This document shows, in pieces, positions 31,468-39,736 of a stretch of 41,989 bases of DNA. Made by a program: the position numbers and the translations under genes. Each line of letters begins with the position of its first letter. Position 1 is the stretch's first letter. This DNA is from a virus: positions 1 to 41,989 of the IMG/VR virus record IMGVR_UViG_3300032242_000502; one strand, given 5' to 3'. A model generated the notes under the pieces. It worked only from the letters and a program-made list of their open reading frames with translations. It had not been told where the DNA came from and did no database searches.

Positions 31468-34281
31468 TTAAGAAGCCCCCGCAATTAAAAACATAGAATC
31501 TCCATCGGTAGCTACGTTTACTGCATTTGCAAGATTTATCCTACAACCAGTAGTTGATTCATTATTTATATACGAAAAACCGCCGCCGTATGGAGATGAA
31601 CCCGAACCAAAGCGACTACTGCTAAAAGTTCTTGTAAACCCAATAGCATAAATCCCAGTAGAAATTTTTGAAACGCTTGATGCCCCAAAGCTATTGTAAA
31701 AAGTTACAGACCCAGAGTTAATTGCACCCCATACTTTTACTGTGTTTTGAGCAAAAACTTCACCTGTTCCAGAGCCAGCTTGCACCACTCCCGCCGAAGT
31801 GATTTTCAAGTAGTCATTGCCAGAACTTCCTGCGTCATTGAGCGTTCCCATGACCAAGGAGTTGGAGGCATTGTATATCCTCCAGTTTCTGGAGTTAGCG
31901 GCTTGCGTTGTGTCTTGTAGCACAAACTCGGCAGAGCCTCCAAAAGAAACAGTCAACTGGCGAATTGGCGAAGTAGTGCCAAACCCTACATTGCCGCTGG
32001 AGTTAATGGTTTGGCGAATTTGACCATCACCGTCCGACAACACAATGTAGTTGCTGCCAGTAGCAGAGATGGGAGCAGCGCCGCCCGTGTAGCCGCCGAG
32101 GATGACATTCTTGGAGCCTGTGGTTACAGCAGAACCAGCGCCCGCAGTGCCACCTGATTGGAATGAGCCGACAAAGGTGTTGCCCGCGCCAGTGGTTAGC
32201 GCATAACCAGCAAAGTAGCCCAAGCAAGTGTTGTAGGGGCCGGTGGTGATGCCATAGCCTGCATTGGAGCCAATTGCGGTGTTGCTTGCCCCAGTGGTAT
32301 TGGCTTGCAATGAATTAAAGCCCATTGAGGTATTGTCTGCCCCAGTGGTGGTAGCTCCTTGCGAGTTGGAGCCGACTGCGGTGTTGTAGTTCGCAGTGGT
32401 ATTTGCTTTCAATGCTTGATAGCCCATAGCGACCAGTGCGCCACCCGTGGTATTGGCCGTTAGCGCCAAATACCCAACACCCACATTATTGTTGGTCGTA
32501 TTATTGTAAAGGGCTTGGTAGCCCATTGCCACATTGCTATTACCGGTTTGGTTGGAATACAGAGACTGGTTGCCAACAGCCACGTTCGTGCCGCCGGTAG
32601 TATTGCTGTAAAGAGCTTGGTAACCAAATGCCACGACATTACTGACCGTTGTAGAACTGTAGCCAGCTTGAAAGCCAACAGCAGTGCTGTTGCCGCCCGT
32701 GGTGTTGTTATACAGCGCCTCTCGACCAATACCCGTGTTTTGATTTCCTGTGGTGTTCTTGGTCAGTGCAAGGGTTCCAATGCCCACGTTGTTGCTGCCG
32801 CTGGTATTGGTGTATAGGGCTTGGTAGCCGAAAGCATCTACCGTGCTGCCAGCGTTGTTGTATCCAGCTTGAAAGCCAATCAGCGTATTGTTTCCACCTG
32901 TGTTGCTATAACCGGCCTGATAGCCAATTACCGTATTTTGTGATGCTGTGGTTTGGGTATATCCAGCCTGATAACCTACGGCGGTGTTGTTCGGGCCGGT
33001 GGTGTTGGAAAGTAACGCCTCCATTCCTAATGCAGTGTTTTGCGTTCCCGTTGTTGTATTCAACATTGAGTTCGTACCAAACGCTGAATTTGATGTGCCT
33101 GTGGTGTTTTTATTAAGCGCGTTAACTCCGACTGCCGTGTTGTTATTGGCGGTAGTATTTGCATTTAATGCATTAGCGCCAATAGCTGTGTTGCTTCCAC
33201 CAGTTGTGTTGACTCCCAATGAGCTAACACCTAACGCCGTATTGTTGGCTCCAGATGTATTTTGTTGCAATGCAATAACACCAATTGCCGTATTGTTGCT
33301 GCCAGTGTTAGCGCCAGTCATGGTGTTATGACCAACCGCTACATTGTTTGTACCAGTGGTATTCCCAGACATTGCCGAATTGCCAACTGCCGTGTTTTGC
33401 GTTCCGGTAGTAGTGGCGTAAGCAGCTTGATAACCCATCGCAGTATTGCTGTTGACGGTAGTGTTGCTGTACAGAGCTTGCATACCCACAGCAGTATTTT
33501 GTGCGCCGGTGGTGTTGGATGCTAATGAATTAGCGCCAATAGCGGTATTGTTGCCTCCAGTAGTAGTCAAATTCAATGCATAATACCCAACACCTGTGTT
33601 GTAACTTGCGGTAGTGTTATTTTGTAATGTGTTGTATCCAACTGCAACAATGCTTCCACCAGCTTGTGAACCTGATGCCAATGCGGTTGCACCAACTACC
33701 GTGTTGTTGTACAAAGCACCAGCGCCTCGGCCTACGGTGAGTCCGTAAACAGTCAGGTCAGTACCTGAGTACAGCAAGTTAGCGGAGTCGGTTTCAAGCC
33801 CGCCGGTAGTGGAATAGACCACACGGCCCGAGGTCAGGCCGGTGTTGGTGATGGAGGAGAACGTGCCAGCACCGGAGATGTTGGACACCTTAACGAAGTC
33901 AGAGCCGTTCCAAGCGCAGACTGCCGACTCGCCCTTGATGATGGTCACCCCGGCTGTAGGGCCAACGCCTACCAGCTTGATGCTCTGGGTACTAGAGCTT
34001 GCATTGATAACAACGTAGACCTTGGATTGCGCTGGGGCTGTGATGGTACGAGTTACCGTGCCTCCCGCTGTCCAGAGTAGGATTGCTTCGCGGGAAGTGT
34101 TAGCAGCCCCAGTGGTCGTTGATAGGGTTACGTCAGCATCAGAACTGATTGTGGTCGTGCCTGCAATGGCTGAGTCCAACAACGAGGTGATGGAGTTGTT
34201 GACCGTATCGCCCCAAGTACCGGACAGTTCTCCCGTGACTGGAAGTGCCAGACCAAGTAGGGATGTATATGCTGTAGTCAT
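31468..34281 (-). CDS. Tail fiber built from YadA-head-like repeats
   Basis: This 937-residue protein opens with a virion-binding head (MTTAYTSLLGLALPVTGELS, then GTWGDTVNNSITSLLDSAIA), which is common in podovirus fibers. Residues about 190-710 are roughly thirty 17-residue units of the NTAVGYQALxxNTTG type, the left-handed beta-roll repeat of YadA-like trimeric adhesins. After a linker (WRIYNASNSLVMGTLNDAG) comes a receptor-binding tip with VKVWGAINSGSVTFYNSFGA and a Gly/Ser-rich end. There is no S74 chaperone motif at the C-terminus, so trimer folding may use the small genes that follow. It starts in the conventional place and is coupled to those genes. Confidence 0.9.
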   Translation of the reverse strand: MTTAYTSLLGLALPVTGELSGTWGDTVNNSITSLLDSAIAGTTTISSDADVTLSTTTGAANTSREAILLWTAGGTVTRTITAPAQSKVYVVINASSSTQSIKLVGVGPTAGVTIIKGESAVCAWNGSDFVKVSNISGAGTFSSITNTGLTSGRVVYSTTGGLETDSANLLYSGTDLTVYGLTVGRGAGALYNNTVVGATALASGSQAGGSIVAVGYNTLQNNTTASYNTGVGYYALNLTTTGGNNTAIGANSLASNTTGAQNTAVGMQALYSNTTVNSNTAMGYQAAYATTTGTQNTAVGNSAMSGNTTGTNNVAVGHNTMTGANTGSNNTAIGVIALQQNTSGANNTALGVSSLGVNTTGGSNTAIGANALNANTTANNNTAVGVNALNKNTTGTSNSAFGTNSMLNTTTGTQNTALGMEALLSNTTGPNNTAVGYQAGYTQTTASQNTVIGYQAGYSNTGGNNTLIGFQAGYNNAGSTVDAFGYQALYTNTSGSNNVGIGTLALTKNTTGNQNTGIGREALYNNTTGGNSTAVGFQAGYSSTTVSNVVAFGYQALYSNTTGGTNVAVGNQSLYSNQTGNSNVAMGYQALYNNTTNNNVGVGYLALTANTTGGALVAMGYQALKANTTANYNTAVGSNSQGATTTGADNTSMGFNSLQANTTGASNTAIGSNAGYGITTGPYNTCLGYFAGYALTTGAGNTFVGSFQSGGTAGAGSAVTTGSKNVILGGYTGGAAPISATGSNYIVLSDGDGQIRQTINSSGNVGFGTTSPIRQLTVSFGGSAEFVLQDTTQAANSRNWRIYNASNSLVMGTLNDAGSSGNDYLKITSAGVVQAGSGTGEVFAQNTVKVWGAINSGSVTFYNSFGASSVSKISTGIYAIGFTRTFSSSRFGSGSSPYGGGFSYINNESTTGCRINLANAVNVATDGDSMFLIAGAS
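32150..33710 (-). repeat. About 30 degenerate 51-base units in the fiber gene
   Basis: The repeat unit (about 51 bases, 17 residues) encodes NTAVG-type turns with NTTG loops. Units are diverged in codons and bases, so they are old rather than recent duplications, but the region could still recombine to change fiber length. Confidence 0.85.
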
Positions 34282-34289
34282 GTGTTACC

Positions 34290-35480
34290 TCAAGTTACTA
34301 TTTCCTCCCAGTCAGCCGTTTGGGTATTACCTATTGTGCCCCAGTCTGCCGTCTGTGAGTTACCTATTGTCGCCCAATTTGGCGTTTGCGTATTGCTCAA
34401 CGCCGTCCAATTTGCCGTCTGCGAATCATCTATATTCTGCCAGTTCGCGGTCTGCATGTCATCAATCAACTTCCAGTAGACAGCGATAACAACACCGATG
34501 TCCCCTTGTGCGTAATTGCCCGTCAGAGCAAAACTCCGTGGCCCCAAACCAGCCGCACCAATCGCGCCGCTGGCTGCGTTTCCAGACAGCGCCACTGTTC
34601 TATCAACTCCAACCGTTCCAATAGAACCTACAGCCGTATCCGGCAGCAATGGAACAATGACCTGACCCAGCGCACCAGCAGCTTCAACGCCAGCCAAAGC
34701 CTCTGCATTGGTCACCGCAACCGTTCCAACTGCGCCGCTGGCGGATTTGCCGCTCAAAGCAAACGAAGCATCCCTTGTCAGGGTTCCTACCTGACCCGCC
34801 GCCACATCGCCACTCAGAGCCGCCGTTCTAGTAACGCCCAGCGTTCCTACACTGCCTGTGGCTGCATTACCTACCAAGGCAATGGACTGACTTTGGGTAA
34901 CCGTACCCACCGCGCCTGAAGCCGCAACGCCGGACAAAGCCAAAGTCAAACTGGCTCCGACCGTACCAATCAAACCTACCGCAGCATCTCCGGTTTCTGC
35001 CGAAGATTGGCTCGGGGACAACGTGCCCACCGCGCCAGAGGCAACCACTCCAGCCAAAGCAAAGCTTGCTGGCCCACGGGAGATTGTTCCTACCGCACCT
35101 GCCGCCGCTACGCCGCTCAATGCAACCGTGATGACTGGCCCAATTATGCCAACCGAACCGGTTGCTGCATCTCCAGTTTCTGCCTCGGAGTTTGTCGGTG
35201 TGAGTGTTCCAACCGCACCAGAAGCTGCCACACCGCTCAATGCGCGTGTGATGACCGGCCCAACCGTACCTACAAACCCGCTTGCCGCATCCCCAGTTAA
35301 CGCTGCGGACTGACTTGGAGAGACTGTGCCTACCGAACCTGTGGCTGACTTACCGGTCAGGGCAATCGTAATACCCGGAGTCGCCGTTCCCACGGCCCCC
35401 GAGGCGGCATCCCCTGTTGCTTGAAGAGTACCGCCCCAGCCGTTAGCGCCCCAAGTTTGGTAGCCCCAACCGAGAGACAC
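34290..35480 (-). CDS. Second fiber-like protein of Gly/Ala repeats with QTxxW tail
   Basis: This 396-residue protein starts MSLGWGYQTWGANGWGGTLQ and then repeats a Gly/Ala/Val unit (SGVAASGAVGTVTQSQSIAL is typical) about fourteen times. These are beta-forming spacers likely to make an elongated rod. It ends with five 11-residue repeats of the form QTANWxxIxxS, each with a conserved Trp, perhaps a surface or stacking module. No enzymatic motif. It lies directly upstream of the main fiber and may be a fiber base, a spike or a decoration rod. Role inferred from repeat type. Confidence 0.75.
   Translation of the reverse strand: MSLGWGYQTWGANGWGGTLQATGDAASGAVGTATPGITIALTGKSATGSVGTVSPSQSAALTGDAASGFVGTVGPVITRALSGVAASGAVGTLTPTNSEAETGDAATGSVGIIGPVITVALSGVAAAGAVGTISRGPASFALAGVVASGAVGTLSPSQSSAETGDAAVGLIGTVGASLTLALSGVAASGAVGTVTQSQSIALVGNAATGSVGTLGVTRTAALSGDVAAGQVGTLTRDASFALSGKSASGAVGTVAVTNAEALAGVEAAGALGQVIVPLLPDTAVGSIGTVGVDRTVALSGNAASGAIGAAGLGPRSFALTGNYAQGDIGVVIAVYWKLIDDMQTANWQNIDDSQTANWTALSNTQTPNWATIGNSQTADWGTIGNTQTADWEEIVT
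34305..34470 (-). repeat. 33-base repeats coding QTxxW units
   Basis: Five 33-base units encode QTANWQNIDDS-like decamer-plus-one repeats at the end of the 396-aa protein. The two copies nearest the stop (QTADWGTIGNT and QTADWEEIVT) are the most similar to each other in bases. Confidence 0.8.
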
Positions 35481-35489
35481 GGGCTATCC

Positions 35490-35975
35490 TTACGTCGTAG
35501 CCAGCCGCAGCAAGCCAGTAGTCGTAGTGTTGGAAGGCATGGTCAATGTGAATGTGCCCGCCGTAATTGTCTGGTCGCCGAACGTGTAAACAGCCACAGC
35601 CTTGTTGCTCTGCGTGGAGTTGTAAATCAAGACCGCGTTGAACGCCGTGGTGACCGTCAGTGCAGTCCAAGAGAAGCTTGCCGTAGGAGTCCAATAAGCC
35701 ACACCGGCGGTCGCCGAACTGTTCGTGGCGATTGGAGCCGTGCCGTTGGTCACCGTGACACCGCCAGCCGTATAGCCAGAGCCAGACGTGTTGGTAACTT
35801 CACCAGTGGTGGAGTACGCGGTGGTGGCGGCGCTGATGGTTGCCGAACTGAAATACAGCGCGGCTTTGAACGTGTCAGCAGTGGTAGCTGCACGGATAGG
35901 AGCCACACCAAAATTGTGCGTTCCGGTCATCAATTCCCCCATGAAGGAGGTGCACATAGAGGCGGTATTTGCCAT
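35490..35975 (-). CDS. Virion accessory protein, paralog of the 138-aa gene
   Basis: This 161-residue protein is beta-rich (SGSGYTAGGVTVTNGTAPIA, FNAVLIYNSTQSNKAVAVYT) and ends LTMPSNTTTTGLLRLATT. It shares, in the same order, EV...SGYTAGG, ALIYN-like, NKxIAV and FTxTMPxNTxTT blocks with the 138-aa protein two genes upstream, so the two are diverged tandem duplicates. Such proteins are common in phage tail modules without an assigned role; decoration or tail-stabilising functions are possible. Start follows AAGGAC. Confidence 0.8.
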   Translation of the reverse strand: MANTASMCTSFMGELMTGTHNFGVAPIRAATTADTFKAALYFSSATISAATTAYSTTGEVTNTSGSGYTAGGVTVTNGTAPIATNSSATAGVAYWTPTASFSWTALTVTTAFNAVLIYNSTQSNKAVAVYTFGDQTITAGTFTLTMPSNTTTTGLLRLATT

Positions 35976-35984
35976 GATTAGTCC

Positions 35985-36173
35985 TTAAAAAGTACCGGTT
36001 TCACCGCCAAATGCGGGCATTTTCTTCAGCGCCACATGCACTGACCGATGAACCAACTCACCATCCAGCCAGTATTCCGTCCACGTAGTCGCTTCATTAT
36101 CGTTGTCAACCGTGCCGGTACGGTATTCCAGCAGGGAGTCATCCATGTCGCCTTTAGTCGTAGTGACAATCAA
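35985..36173 (-). CDS. Small 62-aa late protein with TTG start
   Basis: This protein (MIVTTTKGDMDDSLLEYRTG) contains WTEYWLDGELVHRSVHVALK and lies between the two paralogous beta proteins. The start is TTG in a TTGA overlap with the preceding stop, with AGGAG six bases upstream; an ATG at 36146 is the alternative. The EYWLDGELVHRSVHV pattern recurs in phage virion-region proteins with no known role. Confidence 0.7.
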   Translation of the reverse strand: MIVTTTKGDMDDSLLEYRTGTVDNDNEATTWTEYWLDGELVHRSVHVALKKMPAFGGETGTF

Positions 36174-36586
36174 TTTGAACTCCTGATAAGTGCAGTAGTG
36201 GAAGTGTTAGCAGGCATGGTGATTGTAAAGGTTGTGGTCGAGGTTTTGTCTGCCCCAAAGTCAATCACCGCGATGGACTTGTTGCCTTGTGAAGCGTTGT
36301 ATATCAGAGCGCATCGGGCCGTGATAGCAGCCGTCCAAGCTGTGTTTGCCCAGTTAGCATAAGCTGTGTAACCAGAAGAACTGATAACCACTCCGGTCAG
36401 AGTGTTGCCGCCTGCTGTATAGCCAGATGCTACAACCTCATTGGCAGTTGTGTATACAGTCGTGTCCGCATTCAGGTTAGCGTTACCGGTGTACAGCGCA
36501 ATCTTGAGCGTGTCTGTAGCCAGATTGTGGACGGCCTGATACAGCTCCTTTTTGAAGCTGGTGGTCTGCGTTTGAACAATGCTCAT
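36170..36586 (-). CDS. Virion accessory protein, paralog of the 161-aa gene
   Basis: This 138-residue protein (MSIVQTQTTSFKKELYQAVH) is beta-rich with the blocks NEVVASGYTAGGNTLTGVVI, RCALIYNASQGNKSIAVIDF and TFTITMPANTSTTALIRSSN. It matches the 161-aa protein in the same order, though the N-termini differ. It starts in an ATGA overlap with the adaptor gene. A small tail or head decoration protein is likely; no direct function is known. Confidence 0.82.
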   Translation of the reverse strand: MSIVQTQTTSFKKELYQAVHNLATDTLKIALYTGNANLNADTTVYTTANEVVASGYTAGGNTLTGVVISSSGYTAYANWANTAWTAAITARCALIYNASQGNKSIAVIDFGADKTSTTTFTITMPANTSTTALIRSSN

Positions 36587-37299
36587 GCAACCCCACTATT
36601 CTGCGGTAGGGGCGCTTGACGGTACTGCCCACTACGGTAGGCATCGCTGCGCTCCAACCCGTCACCCAGACGCTTAGCCAGCATGAGCGCTTCTTTGTAT
36701 TTGCCTTCATACAAGGCAATCATGTCGGCCTCACCCTTCATAAAGGTGTATGCCTCTATCAACGAACCATACAGCAACACGGTGTCAAAGTTGTCGCCCA
36801 GCCAAGTTGTGGTTGCGGTCACAATAGATGCCGGGTAATAGTAGTAGTGCAGTTCAGCAGAGTATGTTGCATCTGGTGTGGGGCCAAGGATGAACGATAG
36901 CTCGTTGCTGATGGTTGAACCTGAAACAGTTGGGCCAAACAGTGCGTAGTACTTAGGTGTTCCGGTGTCGGTCGGCGTGGGATATGCCTCGCGCATGAAA
37001 TTCACATCCTTGTTGAGCAGGAATGTGTACGGGCCGGAACCAGAAAAGATAGCCAAAGAGTACGAAGACAAGAAGTCATCGGGGCAAGATAGGTACTTAT
37101 TGCCGGATGTGATTGTTCCCGTGACGTTTTTACGCAACGAGGGGAACTGCACCGAGTTGTATATACGCTGCTCTGCCTGCTGGATGAAGCGGTTAATCTG
37201 AGCCGTAGACGAGACCGTAGACGAATCCGCAAGGGTAATCGCCGGAAAGTTGTTTTCCGTGTAGGTCTGTATCGCCGATACGAGCTCAGAATAGTTCAT
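36583..37299 (-). CDS. Head-tail adaptor / tail tube A-like protein
   Basis: This 238-residue protein starts MNYSELVSAIQTYTENNFPA, then STAQINRFIQQAEQRIYNSV and LRKNVTGTITSGNKYLSCPD. This helix-rich opening with a following beta part is the P22 gp4/T7 gp11/SU10-adaptor type that binds under the portal and extends the tail. The central YPTPTDTGTPKYYALFGP and LHYYYYPASIV are shared within this family as I know it. Stop and start overlap the neighbours (ATGA). The family call is from pattern recognition; T7-like versus SU10-like cannot be settled here. Confidence 0.82.
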   Translation of the reverse strand: MNYSELVSAIQTYTENNFPAITLADSSTVSSTAQINRFIQQAEQRIYNSVQFPSLRKNVTGTITSGNKYLSCPDDFLSSYSLAIFSGSGPYTFLLNKDVNFMREAYPTPTDTGTPKYYALFGPTVSGSTISNELSFILGPTPDATYSAELHYYYYPASIVTATTTWLGDNFDTVLLYGSLIEAYTFMKGEADMIALYEGKYKEALMLAKRLGDGLERSDAYRSGQYRQAPLPQNSGVA

Positions 37300-37541
37300 G
37301 CCATCGGGCCTCGTGCCATCAGTCCTTTGGTAGCGCAGCCGTTTCCACGAACTTTGATGCCGTCTTCTTTAATGGGTTCGTCACCAGCAGATTTGCTGTA
37401 CGTACCCACGCTGATGTCCAACGTGTCCAGCTTGCTGCGGTTTGGGCCTTGGCCCGAATTCTCTTCGGCTGTTACCGGTTTGCCCGACATAGTGTGAGGC
37501 TTGGCGTAGGCGGAAGCAGGTTTGTTGTTGATGGTAGCCAT
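37296..37541 (-). CDS. Small late protein, 81 aa
   Basis: This protein (MATINNKPASAYAKPHTMSG) is polar, probably disordered, and Gly/Asn/Ser-rich, ending RGNGCATKGLMARGPMA. The C-terminal GNGCATKGLxARGPMA pattern occurs in small phage proteins close to the adaptors. It starts after GGGGTAAATC and ends in an ATGA overlap with the adaptor gene. No function can be named. Confidence 0.72.
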   Translation of the reverse strand: MATINNKPASAYAKPHTMSGKPVTAEENSGQGPNRSKLDTLDISVGTYSKSAGDEPIKEDGIKVRGNGCATKGLMARGPMA

Positions 37542-37544
37542 GAT

Positions 37545-37742
37545 TTACCCCGTTTTCTGATTAGCTGCACGGGACAGGTTGCGACCAACGCGCATCCGGT
37601 CTTCGGAAGTTGGGCCACCCTTTTTAAGCTTGAGCGTAGTGCCCTTGCCACCTTTGTGTTCTTGAGCATCGTGCTGTTTGAACGCTTTTTTAATCATGGC
37701 CTTGTCCTGCGCCACATCACTTTTCATGTCTTCTTTAGCCAT
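37545..37742 (-). CDS. Basic 65-aa late protein
   Basis: The protein (MAKEDMKSDVAQDKAMIKKA) is Lys-rich and helical, with HKGGKGTTLKLKKGGPTSED and a basic end RNLSRAANQKTG. The start at 37742 is chosen because GGAG is six bases away; a second ATG at 37745 is only three away. It may bind DNA or acidic virion parts. Similar basic small proteins line the late operon. Confidence 0.72.
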   Translation of the reverse strand: MAKEDMKSDVAQDKAMIKKAFKQHDAQEHKGGKGTTLKLKKGGPTSEDRMRVGRNLSRAANQKTG

Positions 37743-37751
37743 CATGGACTC

Positions 37752-38141
37752 CTATGAAACCGATACCGTTACTGTGCCAACACTTGTGGTTCCGACCAAG
37801 TAGTTGGGTGTTAAAACTGCATCAAAACTGCTTGCTCCGCCAACCGGATTCCAGCCCCACTGAATATCTCTACTGCCACCACTATTGTAGCCGTCAGTCA
37901 TGGGGCCAGCAGTGTAATACGTCGAATCTCGGCGGGGATTGCGAAGAGCTTGTGGGTCATCCACTGGGTACATACCAAGCTGCAACTGCGGCTGGTCGGG
38001 GTCCCAACAACTTTTGCATACGAGCAAGTTGTACGTCTTAGTCTTGATGATTTCCTTACGCAACTCGACGAGCTTAAACTGCTGCCCGCACCTATCGCAG
38101 ATAGCAATTGCCTTCTTGCCGGAAGCAAATCTGTTTGCCAT
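37752..38141 (-). CDS. Virion protein with zinc-ribbon N-terminus
   Basis: This 129-residue protein has two CxxC knuckles, CDRC (C15, C18) and CKSC (C42, C45), in FASGKKAIAICDRCGQQFK and YNLLVCKSCWDPDQPQLQLG, followed by MYPVDDPQALRNPRRD and a beta-rich Gly/Ser end. I recognise this as a recurring phage structural protein next to the adaptor gene. The knuckles suggest one bound zinc for stability. Starts in a TAATG overlap with the 305-aa gene. Confidence 0.82.
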   Translation of the reverse strand: MANRFASGKKAIAICDRCGQQFKLVELRKEIIKTKTYNLLVCKSCWDPDQPQLQLGMYPVDDPQALRNPRRDSTYYTAGPMTDGYNSGGSRDIQWGWNPVGGASSFDAVLTPNYLVGTTSVGTVTVSVS

Positions 38142-39058
38142 TAGATGTACGTCTGACGCGGCACAAACCGCAACGCTGCTGTTTCACGGTCTTCGGTGGA
38201 GGCCAGCTCCCATGCTTCGTCGTATTGGGCTTTGAGCACATCCATCCGCACCATTGCGTTGGGAACCTTGAGCGCCAAGTAGTAGGCCAAGCCTGCCACC
38301 AAACAGTTCAAAAAGCGGAAGGGGACGTCCATCGTGTTCACTCCGCCGCCAGCATCGTCAATACGGCGCATGCGCCAGTACACGAATGTGTATGTCTGTG
38401 AGTTATCCGGTGTGGGCCAAACAGTGATGCAAGGCAAGTTCTGCTGAGCTACTGCATCCCCCGCGCTGTGCGTAGCAGCAGTTGTTCCGTTCTGCCCACG
38501 CGCACAGTTATACAGGGTGTTGCCTGTGGCATATCCAAAATATATGGTTTCAGTACCAATCAAAAGAAAGCCCGAGTCCGGCAAATTTGTGGCCGATGCC
38601 ACCGTAATCGTTGTGTCCGTTGTTGAAATGCTGGCGCTCAACGTTGTAAGCGCTGCCGTAGTGGAGCCGTCCAACCGCTGCACCCAAACTTGAATGGGGC
38701 GGGCTTGTTGTAGCTTGTTGGGTATGGTGGCGTAGGTCGAGACGCTGATGCGCGTGATGGTCAGGTCTGCCTGTGTAGCAACGCTGCCTTCCCCTGTGCG
38801 GATGATATGTTCTAAAAGGTCAACAGTGTCGAGCGGTATGGGGTAAGTAGACAGTCCGGGAACCAACGTGATAGAGCCTTGCTCAAACGTCCACATGTTA
38901 ATGCCCCGGTTCGCCCAGTCAGCAAACAACAAGTTCAACGACCGGCGGGCAGTCTTTAGGTCGTACCCGGTGCGCAGCTCAGAACCCGTGCGCTCATACG
39001 CCTCCTCAACGATTTCCGTCAAGTCAAGGTTGAACGTGGCGCTGCCTGAAGTGGCCAT
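38141..39058 (-). CDS. Virion adaptor protein, gp4-like, 305 aa
   Basis: This protein begins MATSGSATFNLDLTEIVEEA and continues YERTGSELRTGYDLKTARRS with LLFADWANRGINMWTFEQGS and LVPGLSTYPIPLDTVDLLEH. That helix-rich start is typical of the phage adaptor that bridges portal and tail (P22 gp4-like). The middle is an Ig-like beta insert (LSASISTTDTTITVASATNL) and the end is PFRFLNCLVAGLAYYLALKV followed by helices. Two adaptor-like genes (this and the 238-aa one) are present. It overlaps its neighbours by one or a few bases. Confidence 0.83.
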   Translation of the reverse strand: MATSGSATFNLDLTEIVEEAYERTGSELRTGYDLKTARRSLNLLFADWANRGINMWTFEQGSITLVPGLSTYPIPLDTVDLLEHIIRTGEGSVATQADLTITRISVSTYATIPNKLQQARPIQVWVQRLDGSTTAALTTLSASISTTDTTITVASATNLPDSGFLLIGTETIYFGYATGNTLYNCARGQNGTTAATHSAGDAVAQQNLPCITVWPTPDNSQTYTFVYWRMRRIDDAGGGVNTMDVPFRFLNCLVAGLAYYLALKVPNAMVRMDVLKAQYDEAWELASTEDRETAALRFVPRQTYI

Positions 39059-39234
39059 TACTTGAGCCCTTTGAGGGTCTGTGCCAAACGGGCGCGTTGT
39101 CCCATCTTACCGGGGGCTTTGGCTGCTTGTGCCAGCTTTTTGGCGGGGATGGGCTTATCGCCCTTTACCCCAAGCGATTCACGCAGTGCGCCGGGTTTCT
39201 TGATTGCGCCTTGAATCCAATTTTTAGTGGCCAT
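39058..39234 (-). CDS. 58-aa basic late protein
   Basis: This frame from ATG 39234 to TAA 39058 encodes MATKNWIQGAIKKPGALRES then LGVKGDKPIPAKKLAQAAKA and PGKMGQRARLAQTLKGLK. The pattern WIQGAIKKPGALRxxLGVKxGxxIPAKKL is a very widespread small phage protein. It is basic and helical. It overlaps both neighbours by one base (TAATG). Role unknown; close to the adaptor, it may be a head-completion or packaged basic protein. Confidence 0.85.
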   Translation of the reverse strand: MATKNWIQGAIKKPGALRESLGVKGDKPIPAKKLAQAAKAPGKMGQRARLAQTLKGLK

Positions 39235-39467
39235 TATCTGTACCTCGCTGTTTTGCTTGCAATGCTTTTGGGCTGGGCCACAAACTGCTTACCTGCTGCT
39301 TTACCTGCGCGTTTGGCTTTGGTGGTTGCAGCATACTCGGCGGGGGACAGGGACTTGATGGCAGCTTCAGGGAGGTATCGCTCCCCTGTTTTTGAAGACG
39401 GCTTTCCCGACTTGGTACGCCACTTCTGGTCGCCCCAATCTTTCAGGGATTGCTGCGGCGCTTTCAA
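39234..39467 (-). CDS. 77-aa basic late protein with TTG start
   Basis: The start is a TTG at 39467 in a TTGA overlap with the preceding stop and GGAGG about ten bases upstream; an ATG 22 codons earlier lies inside the previous gene and would add unrelated sequence. It encodes APQQSLKDWGDQKWRTKSGK then PSSKTGERYLPEAAIKSLSP and a basic tail with KQFVAQPKSIASKTARYR. This composition recurs in small phage late proteins of unknown role. Basicity hints at DNA or capsid binding. Confidence 0.78.
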   Translation of the reverse strand: MKAPQQSLKDWGDQKWRTKSGKPSSKTGERYLPEAAIKSLSPAEYAATTKAKRAGKAAGKQFVAQPKSIASKTARYR

Positions 39468-39736
39468 TCCTTGTATCCTCCACCAGCAGCCTTGTACTTC
39501 TTGGCTACAAGCTGGGCTTTTCTCGCGCTCCACTGCCCTGCGCCTGTGCCCTGTGTGGCCGCAGCCTTGACTTGAGACACGATACGTTTACGCAAACTCG
39601 GCTTGGTGTAGTTTCCCGCAGCATTGACCTTGCCACCTTCCGCGTACTGCGTGAAGGAGGTGTCATCCAGCCGCGCTTTTTTCTTTGCGCTGGGCATCTT
39701 GGCTGGATTGACGGCTCCCATGCCGCGAGAGGACAT
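39464..39736 (-). CDS. 90-aa basic late protein
   Basis: It begins MSSRGMGAVNPAKMPSAKKK, contains FTQYAEGGKVNAAGNYTKPS and ends QWSARKAQLVAKKYKAAGGG YKD. The GNYTKPxxRKRI and GQWSARKAQxLAKKYKAxGGGYK blocks are widely seen in phage late operons. It carries one YAEGGKV tag. It starts in a TGATG overlap with the 345-aa gene. Function unknown. Confidence 0.82.
   Translation of the reverse strand: MSSRGMGAVNPAKMPSAKKKARLDDTSFTQYAEGGKVNAAGNYTKPSLRKRIVSQVKAAATQGTGAGQWSARKAQLVAKKYKAAGGGYKD

Noticed and set aside
32150-33710. The repeated array in the fiber gene as a CRISPR-like or noncoding repeat
   Set aside because: The frame is open throughout, the units diverge at synonymous and nonsynonymous sites and encode YadA-head-like turns; there are no spacers.
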